Assembly (NCBI GenBank): GCA_947474705.1
Contig: CANJJS010000007.1
Span: forward strand, 1 to 64,000
Length of the DNA stretch: 64,000 nucleotides
Reading direction: 5' to 3'
DNA from: Acetobacteraceae bacterium
GTDB taxonomy: Bacteria > Pseudomonadota > Alphaproteobacteria > Acetobacterales > Acetobacteraceae
In this document: positions 7,820 through 16,933 of the stretch, one piece after another
How the letters are laid out: the number at the start of each line of letters is the position of its first letter
Position numbering within the stretch: position 1 is the stretch's first letter
Made by a program: the position numbers and the translations under genes
Notes under the pieces: model-generated
Told to the model about the DNA's origin: nothing
The model's database searches: none
Seen by the model: only the letters and a program-made list of their open reading frames with translations

Positions 7820-9400
7820 ATGGGTCAGAGTGCCGGAAACGCGATCGGGTTACCTCGCCCGTACTGGGCCACGTTCCGGCGGACGTGCCTGACCCCGGCG
7901 TCTCTCGCCATCGCCCTGAACCTCGCCGTCCTGGCGGCGTTGGCGGCGCATTTCGCGGGATATCTGGCGTACGCCCAGGACGCGATCCGCTTCCCCTTCG
8001 AACTCGACTACGGCGAGGGCATCGTCTGGCAGCAGGCGGTCCTCATGGGCGGCGAGCGCATGTACGGCGACATCTCGCAATTCCCCCACATCGTCTTCCA
8101 CTACCCGCCGCTCTACCATCTCGCGGCCCGCGCCGCCGCCATGGCGAACGGCGACATGCTGGCGGCGGGCCGCGCGCTTTCGGTCGCCTGCACCCTCGCC
8201 ACGGGCGCGCTCGTGGCCGCCGCCGCCTGGACCGTCATCGGCGAGTCGGCGGGCCGCGCGGCCCGGACCACCGGCGCGGCGGTGGCCGGACTGACGGTGT
8301 TTTGCTATTTTCCCGTGGTGTCCTGGTCGCCGCTGATGCGCGTGGACATGCTGGCGATGGCGCTGACGCTTCTCGGGGTCTGGCTGGCGCTGAAGGCGGC
8401 AAGACGGCCCGTGCTGCTGTACGCCGCGGTGCTGGCCTTCGTGGCGGCGGTCTATACCAAGCAATCCCTGATCGCGGCGCCGCTGGCGGTTCTGGCGGTT
8501 TACGGGTTCGCGGACCGGCGTCTCGCGTTCCGGGCGTTCGCGCTCGGCCTGGCGGTGGGGCTGATCGCACTGGCCGCGCTGACATGGACAACCGGCGGTG
8601 GGTTCCTCCGGCATCTTCTTCTGTACAACCTGAACCGCTTCTCCTTGGCCGCCGCGGCCACCATGGCCAAGGATCAACTGCAACAGATCGTGTTCTTGCT
8701 GCTGGCTATGTACGGTATGGCGGCGGGATGGCGCGGCATGGGCCCCTGGACCGGGCTCGCGCGCCGCTTACGCGACCCAACGGCCGCGGAACCGGCCCGC
8801 GCCATGGCGATCCTGACCGTCTGGTTCGCGCTGGCCACGGCGATGCTGATCACCCTCGGAAAATCCGGGGCGACGCTGAATTATCTGATCGAGTGGATGT
8901 GCATCTGGAGCATCCCGATCGGCCTGCTGGTCGCGCGAACCCTGGATTCATTTGTGAAGCGAACCGAAGAATCCCCGCCGCTCTTCGCCTTTCTGGTGCC
9001 CGCCGTCCTGTGCGCGCAGATCGCCATGATGCCGGCGTCCCACGATTACGGCACGCGCATCCCCGAGCGCACCCGCGCGCTGGCCGCCCTGGAAGCCGAC
9101 ATCCGCGCCGCCCCCGGCCCGGTCCTGTCCGACGACATGGTGCTGCTCATGCGCGCCGGAAAACCCGTGCCCTGGGAACCCGCGATCTTCGCCGAACTCG
9201 CCAGCACGGGACGCTGGGACGAACGCGCGATCCTCGACCGGATCGAATCCCGCGCCTTCGCCTTCGTCGTCACACAGGGCACCCGCGGCGAGAAAATCCA
9301 CGACGCGCGCTACACACTCGCCGTCGAGCACGCGATCCACACCGCCTACCCGCGCACCGAACGGCGCGCGGACAGGATCGTGCATCTGCCGCCGCGATGA
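7820..9400 (+). CDS. GT39/ArnT-like integral membrane glycosyltransferase
   Basis: A 526-residue polytopic membrane protein with about nine or ten hydrophobic segments. The first is near residues 28-50. In the first periplasmic loop DYGEG (Asp63, Glu66) and then HYPPLYH look like the acidic catalytic loop of family 39/83 mannosyl- and aminoarabinose-type transferases, which use polyprenyl-phosphate sugars. The last 150 residues are soluble. A GTG lies four codons upstream at 7808; the ATG at 7820 is preferred because GGAG sits about 8 bp before it. It ends 3 bp from the stop of the convergent acyl-CoA dehydrogenase. Acceptor and sugar are unknown. Confidence 0.7.
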   Translation: MGQSAGNAIGLPRPYWATFRRTCLTPASLAIALNLAVLAALAAHFAGYLAYAQDAIRFPFELDYGEGIVWQQAVLMGGERMYGDISQFPHIVFHYPPLYHLAARAAAMANGDMLAAGRALSVACTLATGALVAAAAWTVIGESAGRAARTTGAAVAGLTVFCYFPVVSWSPLMRVDMLAMALTLLGVWLALKAARRPVLLYAAVLAFVAAVYTKQSLIAAPLAVLAVYGFADRRLAFRAFALGLAVGLIALAALTWTTGGGFLRHLLLYNLNRFSLAAAATMAKDQLQQIVFLLLAMYGMAAGWRGMGPWTGLARRLRDPTAAEPARAMAILTVWFALATAMLITLGKSGATLNYLIEWMCIWSIPIGLLVARTLDSFVKRTEESPPLFAFLVPAVLCAQIAMMPASHDYGTRIPERTRALAALEADIRAAPGPVLSDDMVLLMRAGKPVPWEPAIFAELASTGRWDERAILDRIESRAFAFVVTQGTRGEKIHDARYTLAVEHAIHTAYPRTERRADRIVHLPPR

Positions 9401-9403
9401 CGC

Positions 9404-10636
9404 CTACCGATTCCCGGTCGGCACGGTATTAAACGCGCGATTTTTGTCGACCCGAATATCCGCGGGCAACCCAAGCACACGTTCCGCGATGATATTCTTC
9501 AAAATCTCATCCGATCCGCCCGCGATCCGCGCGCTCGGCGACGACAGCAACGCCGACTGAAACATCCCCCAGGCCTCCACGAGGTCGTCGTCCTGCACCA
9601 TCCCCGCCTCGCCCATCAGGTCCATCCCATAACTGGCGATATCCTGAAGCTTGGACGCATTCACCAGCTTATGAATGGAATTCTCCGGACCCGGCGTCTC
9701 GCCCTTCGACAGCGCCGTCATCGTCCGGAATTTCGTGAACTTCAGCCCCTGCGCCTTCGCATACCACTCCGCGATCCGCTCCCGCACCGCCTGGTTCTCA
9801 ATCGCCGGCTTGCCGTCCAGAATCAAATTCCGGCTCAGCGCCACCAGATCGTCCACATCGGGACGCGCCGGATCGCCCACCGCCAGACGCTCGTTCATCA
9901 ACGTCGTCAACGACACCCGCCAGCCCTGACCCACCTGACCCAGCCGTTGCGAGTCCGGGATGCGCACATCGTCGAAAAACACCTCGTTGAAGTGCCGCGT
10001 GCCAGACATCTGATGAATGGACCGAATATCCACCCCCGGCGATTTCATATCGAGGAAGAAAAACGTCAGCCCCTCATGCTTCGGCACATTCGGATCCGTG
10101 CGCACCACGATGATCCCGAAATCGGACAGGTGCGCCCCGGATGTCCAGATTTTCTGGCCATTGATCACCCAGTCGTCGCCATCCCGCTCCGCCTTGGTGC
10201 GCAACGCCGCCAGATCCGACCCGCCCGCCGGTTCCGAAAACAACTGGCACCACACTTCCTCCCCGCGCAACGCGGGGGCGACATAACGCTCCAGTTGTTC
10301 CGGCTTGGCATAGGCCATCATGGTCGGAATGCACATGCCCAGCCCGATTTCGAACAACCCGCGGGGCACCGTGAAATCCTCTTCCTCCTGGTTGTAAATC
10401 ACCTGGAAGATGGAGGAGAGTTCGCGCCCGCCGAAACGTTTCGGCCAGGCGATGCCGGCGAACCCGGCCGCGGCTTTCTTCGCCTGCCAGGCCTTCGCGC
10501 GAGTCACTTCCTCGCCCACCATGCCCCCAAGCCGCAACGTCGGCCGCCCCGTCCCCTTCGGCTGCGCGTTCGCCTTCAAAAAAGCCCGCGCCTGTGCCCG
10601 GAACTCAGCTTCCTCGGGTGTATCGTTGAAATCCAT
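9404..10636 (-). CDS. Acyl-CoA dehydrogenase, probable alpha subunit of a heteromeric enzyme
   Basis: A 410-residue acyl-CoA dehydrogenase starting MDFNDTPEEAEFRAQ. Seen: FSEPAGGSDLA, WVINGQKIWTSGAH, and the end ARIAGGSDEILKNIIAERVLGLP. It is last in a three-gene unit on the minus strand (SDR, shorter ACAD, this gene; gaps 16 and 13 bp). Adjacent unequal ACAD genes of about 410 and 370 residues are the hallmark of the alpha2-beta2 dehydrogenases that act on bulky CoA thioesters, such as steroid side chains (FadE28/FadE29 type). That assignment is inference. The frame is open further upstream, but the start used matches the family. Confidence 0.88.
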   Translation of the reverse strand: MDFNDTPEEAEFRAQARAFLKANAQPKGTGRPTLRLGGMVGEEVTRAKAWQAKKAAAGFAGIAWPKRFGGRELSSIFQVIYNQEEEDFTVPRGLFEIGLGMCIPTMMAYAKPEQLERYVAPALRGEEVWCQLFSEPAGGSDLAALRTKAERDGDDWVINGQKIWTSGAHLSDFGIIVVRTDPNVPKHEGLTFFFLDMKSPGVDIRSIHQMSGTRHFNEVFFDDVRIPDSQRLGQVGQGWRVSLTTLMNERLAVGDPARPDVDDLVALSRNLILDGKPAIENQAVRERIAEWYAKAQGLKFTKFRTMTALSKGETPGPENSIHKLVNASKLQDIASYGMDLMGEAGMVQDDDLVEAWGMFQSALLSSPSARIAGGSDEILKNIIAERVLGLPADIRVDKNRAFNTVPTGNR

Positions 10637-10649
10637 GATATCCGATCCT

Positions 10650-11756
10650 TCAGGCCGCGTTACGAGTTTCAAGGAGATCGACAAGCCGGTTTTTCCAGAA
10701 CGGCGCCCCGCCAAGACGCAGGCCGAGCTGTTTCGAACGCCGATAATAAAGATGGCAGTCGAACGCCCATGTGAAGCCGACACCGCCATGGGTCTGGATG
10801 TTTTCCTTCGACGCGATATGGAACGCCTCCGTCGCGGACACACGCGCGGTGGCCGCCGCCAGTGGTAACTCCGCCGCGTCCGCCGACAAAGCCCATGCGC
10901 CATAATAGGCATTGGACCGCGCCAGCTCCAACGCGACATACACATCGGTCAACTTATGCTTGATCGCCTGAAACGATCCGATCGGCCGTCCGAACGCGAA
11001 ACGCTCCATCGCATAGGCCTTCGCCATGTCCAGCGACGCCTCGGCCCCGCCCACCTGTTCGAACGCGAACAAAATCGCCGCGCGGTCCAAAACCCGCTGC
11101 ACCGCCTCCCACCCCGTGGCCAGCGGCAATTTCTCCGCCGGCACCTCGTCGCAGTCGAAACGGGCCTGATCGCGCGTCGGGTCCAGCGTGCGCAGCGGCT
11201 TCCGGTCGATGGCCCGGCAGCGCACGAGATAAAGCCCGATCTCGTCCGCCTCGTCCCGCGCCGCGATAATCGCGATATCCGCGATCCCGCCATCCGCCAC
11301 CGGCCATTTCGCGCCCGACAACTCGCCCTTGATCACCCGCGCCCGGATCGCGGCCGGGGAGGGGTTGCCATTGCCCTCCGCCAAAGCAAAACATCCGATC
11401 GTCGACCCGTCCGCGAGACCCGGCAGAAATTCGTGCTTCTGCGCCTCCGTCCCCGCCAGCAAAATCGCCTCGGCCGCGAGGTAGGCGCAGGACGCGAAAG
11501 GCACCGGCGCCACCACGCGCCCCATCTCCTCGGCGAGCACGCAGAGCCCCTCGTAACCAAGCCCCGCGCCGCCATATTCCTCGGGAATCGCCGCGCCGAT
11601 CCAGCCCATGCCGGCGATTTCCCGCCACAAAGCCTCGGAATAAGGCGCCTCGCCATCCAGGGACCGGCGCACCAAAGACGCCGGGCACTCGTCCCGCAAA
11701 AACCCCCTGGCGTGGTCGCGGACCTGTTTCAGGTCGTCGGAGAAATCGAAGTTCAT
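10650..11756 (-). CDS. Acyl-CoA dehydrogenase, shorter partner subunit
   Basis: A 368-residue ACAD-fold protein starting MNFDFSDDLKQVRDHARGF. It has the N-terminal helical domain and EEYGGAGLGYEGLCVLAEEMG. The C-terminal FAD-type segment is THGGVGFTWAFDCHLYYRR. The middle domain is degenerate compared with a full ACAD: the usual SEPGAGSD loop is replaced by LAEGNGN. This is typical of the partner subunit in two-subunit acyl-CoA dehydrogenases. It sits between an SDR (16 bp) and the larger ACAD (13 bp), so stoichiometric co-expression is likely. Confidence 0.85.
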   Translation of the reverse strand: MNFDFSDDLKQVRDHARGFLRDECPASLVRRSLDGEAPYSEALWREIAGMGWIGAAIPEEYGGAGLGYEGLCVLAEEMGRVVAPVPFASCAYLAAEAILLAGTEAQKHEFLPGLADGSTIGCFALAEGNGNPSPAAIRARVIKGELSGAKWPVADGGIADIAIIAARDEADEIGLYLVRCRAIDRKPLRTLDPTRDQARFDCDEVPAEKLPLATGWEAVQRVLDRAAILFAFEQVGGAEASLDMAKAYAMERFAFGRPIGSFQAIKHKLTDVYVALELARSNAYYGAWALSADAAELPLAAATARVSATEAFHIASKENIQTHGGVGFTWAFDCHLYYRRSKQLGLRLGGAPFWKNRLVDLLETRNAA

Positions 11757-11772
11757 CGTCGTGTCCCCTGTT

Positions 11773-12576
11773 TCATCCGTTGCTGGCGGGCAGGCCCTGT
11801 GGAAAAAGATTCGCCGACAGCAGCCCGCCATCGACATCGAGCGTCGTTCCGTTGACATAAGCGGCGAGGTCCGACAGCAGGAACAACGCCGCCTTGCCAA
11901 TATCGTCCGTTGTGCCGCGGCGGCGCATCGGGATCAGACTCTTCGAATATCCTTCCACACGGCGCGGCGTGTCGAACAAACGCGGCGTCACGATATGGCC
12001 CGGCGCGATCGCGTTAACCGAGATATCGTGCGGTGCCCACTCGACCGCCATGGTCTGGACCACGCTGATCAGGCCCGCCTTCGCCGCCCCGTACGCCCCG
12101 CGCATCGGGCTGGCCCGCTGCCCGTCGACGGAGGCGATGCCGACGATGCGCCCCCCGGTCCCCCGCCGGATCATCGTTTCGGCCGTTGCCTTCGCGATCA
12201 AAAAGAAATACCGCAAATTCAGCGCCATCTGCTGGTCCCAAATCTCTCCCGTTGTTTCCAGCAGCGAACCCCAGGTGGCCGCGCCAACGATCGAAACCAT
12301 CCGGTCGATCCCGCCCAGCTTCTCCTCGGCCTCCGCGACGATGCGTGGAATTTGCGCGTCGTCGAGGACATTTCCCACGATTGTCGCGGCCTTGACGCCG
12401 AAACCCGCGGCGATGCCCGCGACACGATCCGCCCGTTCCTGTTCCAGATCCACCAGCGCCACATCGCAGCCGGCCGATGCCAGAAACCGCGCCGAGGCCT
12501 CGCCCATCCCCTGGCCGCCCCCGATAATCAGCGCTTTTTTGCCCTTGAGGCCGAACAATGAGGTCTCTTCGGTCAT
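11773..12576 (-). CDS. Short-chain dehydrogenase/reductase (SDR)
   Basis: A 267-residue classical SDR. Nucleotide-binding GGGQGMG is at 19-25, an acidic LVDLE follows beta-2 (suggesting NAD(H)), the catalytic Ser149 is in GIASVDG, and Tyr162/Lys166 are in YGAAK. NAIAPGHIVTPRL follows as usual. It is the first gene of an SDR-ACAD-ACAD unit, which suggests oxidation of a hydroxyl on an acyl-CoA or a steroid- or terpene-like intermediate. The start MTEETSLF is preferred over an upstream in-frame ATG at 12639 because the family motif begins about 15 residues later. Confidence 0.85.
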   Translation of the reverse strand: MTEETSLFGLKGKKALIIGGGQGMGEASARFLASAGCDVALVDLEQERADRVAGIAAGFGVKAATIVGNVLDDAQIPRIVAEAEEKLGGIDRMVSIVGAATWGSLLETTGEIWDQQMALNLRYFFLIAKATAETMIRRGTGGRIVGIASVDGQRASPMRGAYGAAKAGLISVVQTMAVEWAPHDISVNAIAPGHIVTPRLFDTPRRVEGYSKSLIPMRRRGTTDDIGKAALFLLSDLAAYVNGTTLDVDGGLLSANLFPQGLPASNG

Positions 12577-12670
12577 GCGTTCCCTCCGTTGCCCCGACGG
12601 TAGCCGGATTTCCTCTCCCCCGGCCAGTGGGCAGCCCAATCGCCCGATGCGCGCCTCTCTCCCCCCACGC

Positions 12671-12740
12671 CGTCATGGCCCGGCCCATGTCGTCATGATC
12701 CGGCCCACCTCGTCATGGCCCGGCTTGACCGGGCCACCGG
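12671..12740. repeat. REP-like element with two tandem degenerate half-copies, copy 2
   Basis: Three units begin CGTCATG at 12671, 12691 and 12711, exactly 20 bp apart. The third is a complete copy, with GGCCCGG (12717-12723), loop cttga and CCGGGCC (12729-12735). The first two keep only the left half (CGTCATGGCCCGGCCCA and CGTCATGATCCGGCCCA). The array is in the 240-bp divergent gap between the SDR and the binding protein at 12817. Confidence 0.7.
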
Positions 12741-12816
12741 AAGCGGCACGCTCGCCCCCCTCAGGCCCACACGGCGCCACGGCCCCCCCCGCCAAACCCC
12801 CAAGGAGGCAAGTCCG

Positions 12817-14391
12817 ATGTCTCGCGTTTCACGCAGAACCATCCTCGCCACCGCGCTGACCGCGCCCGCCGTGGCGCGCGCCGCCGGGCGGAACGTTCTC
12901 ACGTTCATTCCGCAGGCCGATCTGTCCGTCCTCGACCCCATCTTCACCGCCGCCTACGTCACCCGCCACCACGCGATGATGGTGTTCGACACCCTCTACG
13001 GCATGGACGCCGCCTACCGCATCCAGCCGCAAATGGCGGAAGGCCATCTGATCGAGGACGACGGCCTGACCTGGCGCATCAGACTCCGCGACGGTCTGCT
13101 ATGGCACGACGGAGAAAAAGTGCTCGCCCGCGACTGCGCCGCCTCGATTCGGCGCTGGGGCACGCGCGACGGCTTCGGCCAAACGCTGATGGCCGCGACG
13201 GCGGACCTTTCCGCCGAGGACGACAAAACCCTCCGCTTCCGCCTGAAACGCCCATTCCCGCTGCTGGCGGCGGCCCTGGGCAAGCCCGGCTCCAATGTCT
13301 GCGCGATGATGCCGGAACGCCTCGCCACCACCGATCCGTTCAAACAAATCACGGAGATGACCGGCAGCGGCCCCTTCCGCTTCCTGCCGAAGGAACGTGT
13401 CTCCGGATCGCTCGCCGCCTACGAACGAAACGCGTCCTATTTACCCCGTCCCTCCGGCGAGCCCAGCTTCACAGCCGGCCCGAAACACGTCCACGTCGAC
13501 CGGGTGGAATGGCATGTCGTGCCCGACCCCGCGACCGCCGCCGCCGCCATGCGGACGGGCGAGCGCGATTGGTGGGAAGCCCCCACCTTCGACCTGCTGC
13601 CCATGCTCCGGCGCGCGGGCCTGACGATCTCGCCGCCCGACCCGTTGGGATATATCGGCGCGCTCAGGTTCAACCACACCCAGCCGCCTTTCGATAATCC
13701 CGCGTTACGCCGGGCCTTGCTGGGCGCGATCGACCAGGCCGATTACATGGCCGCCGTCGCGGGCGCCGATCGTTCCAACTGGAACGACGGCGTCGGCGTG
13801 TTTTGCCCGGCCTCGCCCATGGCCAGCCAGGCGGGAATGGAGGTGCTGACATCCCCCCGCGATCTCGACGGCGTGAAACGCGCCGTCGCCGCCTCTGGCT
13901 ATCGCGGACAAAAGGCGGTGGTGCCGGTCGCGACCGACCTTCCCGTGCTGAAGGCCATGGGAGACATCGGCGTCGACGCGATGCGCCGCGCCGGGATCGA
14001 GGTCGAGGCACGCTACACCGATTGGGGCAGCGTGCTGCAACTTCTGTCGAAAACCGGGCCCGTGGAGGAAGGCGGCTGGAGCGCGTTCCACACCGCCTGG
14101 TCCGGCCTCGACCAGTTCGACCCCGCCGCGCATGCCTTTATCCGAGGCAACGGCAAGGCCGCCTCCCGCGGCTGGCCCGACAGCCCCCGCCTCGAGACCC
14201 TGCGCGAAAACTGGCTCGCCGCCCCAGACCAGGACGCACGCCAAAAACTGGCCAAGGAAATCCAGCTCCAGGTGTTCGCCGATGTGCCCTACGTGCCCGT
14301 CGGCCAGTTCCTGCCCCGCACCGTTTACCGCCGCGAGGTCACTGACGTGCTGGGCGGATACGCGCTGTTCTGGAATTTGAAAAAAGCCTGA
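12817..14391 (+). CDS. ABC transporter substrate-binding protein, family 5, Tat-exported, orphan
   Basis: A 524-residue binding protein. The N-terminus MSRVSRRTILATAL has a twin-arginine motif (SRRTIL) and a short hydrophobic stretch ending ARAAG. The mature part begins LTFIPQADLSVLDPIFT, which nearly repeats in the proteins at 50366 and 52106, so the three are paralogues. AAGGAGG lies 9 bp before the ATG, which settles the start against the longer open frame. It stands alone on the plus strand, divergent from the SDR-ACAD unit, and no permease is near. Tat export suggests folding before export; ligand unknown. Confidence 0.86.
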   Translation: MSRVSRRTILATALTAPAVARAAGRNVLTFIPQADLSVLDPIFTAAYVTRHHAMMVFDTLYGMDAAYRIQPQMAEGHLIEDDGLTWRIRLRDGLLWHDGEKVLARDCAASIRRWGTRDGFGQTLMAATADLSAEDDKTLRFRLKRPFPLLAAALGKPGSNVCAMMPERLATTDPFKQITEMTGSGPFRFLPKERVSGSLAAYERNASYLPRPSGEPSFTAGPKHVHVDRVEWHVVPDPATAAAAMRTGERDWWEAPTFDLLPMLRRAGLTISPPDPLGYIGALRFNHTQPPFDNPALRRALLGAIDQADYMAAVAGADRSNWNDGVGVFCPASPMASQAGMEVLTSPRDLDGVKRAVAASGYRGQKAVVPVATDLPVLKAMGDIGVDAMRRAGIEVEARYTDWGSVLQLLSKTGPVEEGGWSAFHTAWSGLDQFDPAAHAFIRGNGKAASRGWPDSPRLETLRENWLAAPDQDARQKLAKEIQLQVFADVPYVPVGQFLPRTVYRREVTDVLGGYALFWNLKKA

Positions 14392-14525
14392 CCGCCACCC
14401 CCTGTTGCCATCGCCGCGGGCCCGGCGGTAACGTCGAAGCGTTGAACCGGTTGCTTCGATGGCGCGTCCTGGAAAAACCAGACGTGTCCAGGACGGCCGG
14501 ACAGATGTTTCAGGGAGGATTCAAC

Positions 14526-15851
14526 ATGGCCAAGGTAACAAGACGCGATGTGCTGAAGGCGTCGGGAACCGGCGCGATCGCCGCGACCGGCGGACTGGCC
14601 GGCATTCTGGCCACGGGCCAGGCTCCGGCCTACGCCCAGACACCCACGGTACACTGGCTCCGCTGGAACGACTTCGTTCCCGCCGCCGACGAACACCTCC
14701 GCAAAAAGGCCATCCCCGAAGCCGAAAAGGCCCTGGGCATTAAAGTTACCCTTGAAACCATCAACGCCAACGATCTCCAGGCCCGCACCACCGCCGCCAT
14801 CCAGTCCCAGTCCGGCGCCGACCTGATCACCGCGTTCAACAGCAACGCCCATCTCTATTCGGCCGCTCTGGCCGACCCCTCCGCGCTCTGTGAATCCATT
14901 GGATCGGCCCAGGGCGGGTTTTACGATATGATGAACGGGAATTGCCACGACGGGAAACGCTGGATCGCGGTGCCCTGGTGCGTCGTTCCCGGCCTGATCG
15001 CCTGGCGCAAATCCTGGTTCAAGGAAGCCGGAGTCACCACCTTCCCGCAAACCTTCGACGAATACCGCGCCGTCGGCAAAAAACTGAAGGCCGCCGGCCG
15101 CCCGATCGGACAGACGCTGGGCCACACCTTCGGCGACGCCCCCGGCTTCGCCTACCCCCTGCTGTGGTCATTCGGCGGCAAGGAAGTTTCCGACGACGGC
15201 AAAACGGTCGTGATCAACTCCAAGGAAACGATCGAATCGGTGAAGTTCATGACCGCCTTCTGGAACGAGGCGCACGACGACGGCGGCCTCGCCTGGGACG
15301 ATTCCTCCAACAACCGCGCCTTCCTGTCCGGCACGGTCTCGGCCACCCTGAACGGCGCCTCGATTTATATCGAGACATTGCGCAAACCCGCCCAGTACAA
15401 ATCCGAAGACGGCAAGCCGATGAAAGAAGACATCGCGCACGCGCCCTTGCCGCGCGGCCCCGGCGGCGCCTCGGCCTTCCACGGCAGCCAGTCCACGATG
15501 GTCATGGGCTACTCGAAGAACCAGAAAGCCTCCATGGACTTCCTGAAATGGATGCACACCCCCGCGAACTACGAGGGCTGGTTCACCGTGCTGAAAGGCT
15601 TCGCGTCCGGACCCACCAAGGTCTGGGAAGAAAGCAAGATGTGGAACGAAGACCCCGTCATGCTGCCCTTCAAATCCGCCGCCTCGGTCGGCCGCACCCC
15701 CGGTTACGCCGGCCGTCCCAACCAAAAAGCCGCCGAGGCCCTGACGAAATATATCATTGTCGATATGTACGCCAAAGCGGTCCAGGGCATGCCCGCCGAA
15801 GCCGCCGTGGGCTGGGCCGAAGCCGAACTGAAGAAAATCTACACCGCCTGA
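14526..15851 (+). CDS. Sugar-type ABC transporter substrate-binding protein (family 1), Tat-exported
   Basis: A 441-residue extracellular solute-binding protein. The signal is MAKVTRRDVLKASG (twin-arginine TRRDVLK) with a hydrophobic run ending AYAQ near residue 39. The mature part has the family-1 pattern (VHWLRWNDFVPAADEH, then FPQTFDEYRAVGKKLK and DFLKWMH near the end). It heads a unit with two permeases (115 bp, then 25 bp). CAGGGAGGA precedes the ATG. A stem-loop at 15879-15901 between this gene and the first permease would let more binding protein than permease be made. Ligand is probably a sugar or polyol. Confidence 0.88.
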   Translation: MAKVTRRDVLKASGTGAIAATGGLAGILATGQAPAYAQTPTVHWLRWNDFVPAADEHLRKKAIPEAEKALGIKVTLETINANDLQARTTAAIQSQSGADLITAFNSNAHLYSAALADPSALCESIGSAQGGFYDMMNGNCHDGKRWIAVPWCVVPGLIAWRKSWFKEAGVTTFPQTFDEYRAVGKKLKAAGRPIGQTLGHTFGDAPGFAYPLLWSFGGKEVSDDGKTVVINSKETIESVKFMTAFWNEAHDDGGLAWDDSSNNRAFLSGTVSATLNGASIYIETLRKPAQYKSEDGKPMKEDIAHAPLPRGPGGASAFHGSQSTMVMGYSKNQKASMDFLKWMHTPANYEGWFTVLKGFASGPTKVWEESKMWNEDPVMLPFKSAASVGRTPGYAGRPNQKAAEALTKYIIVDMYAKAVQGMPAEAAVGWAEAELKKIYTA

Positions 15852-15878
15852 TCCCGCGCGTCGCGCCGGACGAACAAC

Positions 15879-15901
15879 CCGGGGGCCTCTCGCGCCCCCG
15901 G
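15879..15901 (+). other. Intercistronic stem-loop after the binding-protein gene
   Basis: CCGGGGGC-ctctcgc-GCCCCCGG, an 8-bp perfect stem, 28 bp after the binding-protein stop and 66 bp before the permease start. Such hairpins in importer operons (for example malE-malF) stabilise the upstream message and lower permease expression. Here this is inference from position. Confidence 0.55.
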
Positions 15902-15966
15902 TTCCGTTCAGCCCATCCGCCAGCAGCCTACATCGCCAGCCGCGACAGCAACCGGAGAACCGCCCC

Positions 15967-16908
15967 ATGGCGACCGCGTCGACCACCATCTCCAATTCGG
16001 CGATGCCCGAAGGACGGGTCCACAAAAAGGCCGGACTGCTGGAGGACGAACGCTGGCTCGCCGCCGCCCTGCTGCTGCCAACCGCCATCCTGCTGGGCCT
16101 GTTCATCGCCTACCCGTTCTTCGAGGGCATCCGGCTGGCCCTGACCGACTCCCGCGTCGGCGTGCCCGGACACTTCGTCGGTCTGAAAAACTTCGAAAAA
16201 GTCTGGAACGATTCGATCTTCCGCACCGCCGTGTGGAACACCTGCTGGTACACCTTCATCACCACCGTGGTGAAACTGGTGCTGGGCCTGTGGCTGGCGC
16301 AACTGCTGAACCGCAACTTCAAAGGCAAGGCCCTGACCCGGGCCTTCATCCTGCTGCCCTTCATCATCCCCACGGTGCTCTCCACCTTCGCCTGGAAATG
16401 GATGTTCGACCCCACGTTCAGCGTCCTGAACTGGCTGTTCTGGCAAATGGGCTTCATTACCAAACGCATCAACTGGCTGGGCGAGCCCGACCTCGCCTTC
16501 TTCTCCATCATCGTGGTGAACGTCTGGCGCGGCGTGCCATTCTACGCGATCAGCCTGCTCGCCGGCCTCCAAACCATCAGCCCCGAGCTCCAGGAAGCCG
16601 CCGCCATCGATGGCGCCAACGGCTGGCAACGCTTCCGCCATATCACCTGGCCGCTGCTGCTGCCGGTGACCATGGTCGTGACCCTGTTCTCGGTCATCCA
16701 AACCTTCGCCGACTTCCAACTCGTCTACGTGTTAACCGGCGGCGGCCCGGCCAACGCGACACATCTGTTCGCCACCTACGCCTACCAAATCGGCGTCGGC
16801 ACCGGCCTGCTGTCGGAAGGCGCGGCCATCTCGCTCGCCATCTTCCCCGTGCTGTTCGTCGTCGTCCTCTTGCAGCTTCTCTACATCCGGCGCGTGGAGA
16901 CCAGATAA
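15967..16908 (+). CDS. Sugar ABC transporter permease, MalF/UgpA type
   Basis: A 313-residue inner-membrane permease with six predicted helices (first near residues 33-53). The cytoplasmic coupling loop reads ELQEAAAIDGANGWQRF followed by HITWPLL, the EAA motif that docks on the transport ATPase. CGGAG precedes the ATG. It is the first permease of the pair and is followed 25 bp later by the second. It would partner the binding protein at 14526. No ATP-binding subunit is encoded in this window. Confidence 0.92.
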   Translation: MATASTTISNSAMPEGRVHKKAGLLEDERWLAAALLLPTAILLGLFIAYPFFEGIRLALTDSRVGVPGHFVGLKNFEKVWNDSIFRTAVWNTCWYTFITTVVKLVLGLWLAQLLNRNFKGKALTRAFILLPFIIPTVLSTFAWKWMFDPTFSVLNWLFWQMGFITKRINWLGEPDLAFFSIIVVNVWRGVPFYAISLLAGLQTISPELQEAAAIDGANGWQRFRHITWPLLLPVTMVVTLFSVIQTFADFQLVYVLTGGGPANATHLFATYAYQIGVGTGLLSEGAAISLAIFPVLFVVVLLQLLYIRRVETR

Positions 16909-16933
16909 TGCGCGATCTTCGGGAGTTCCAATC

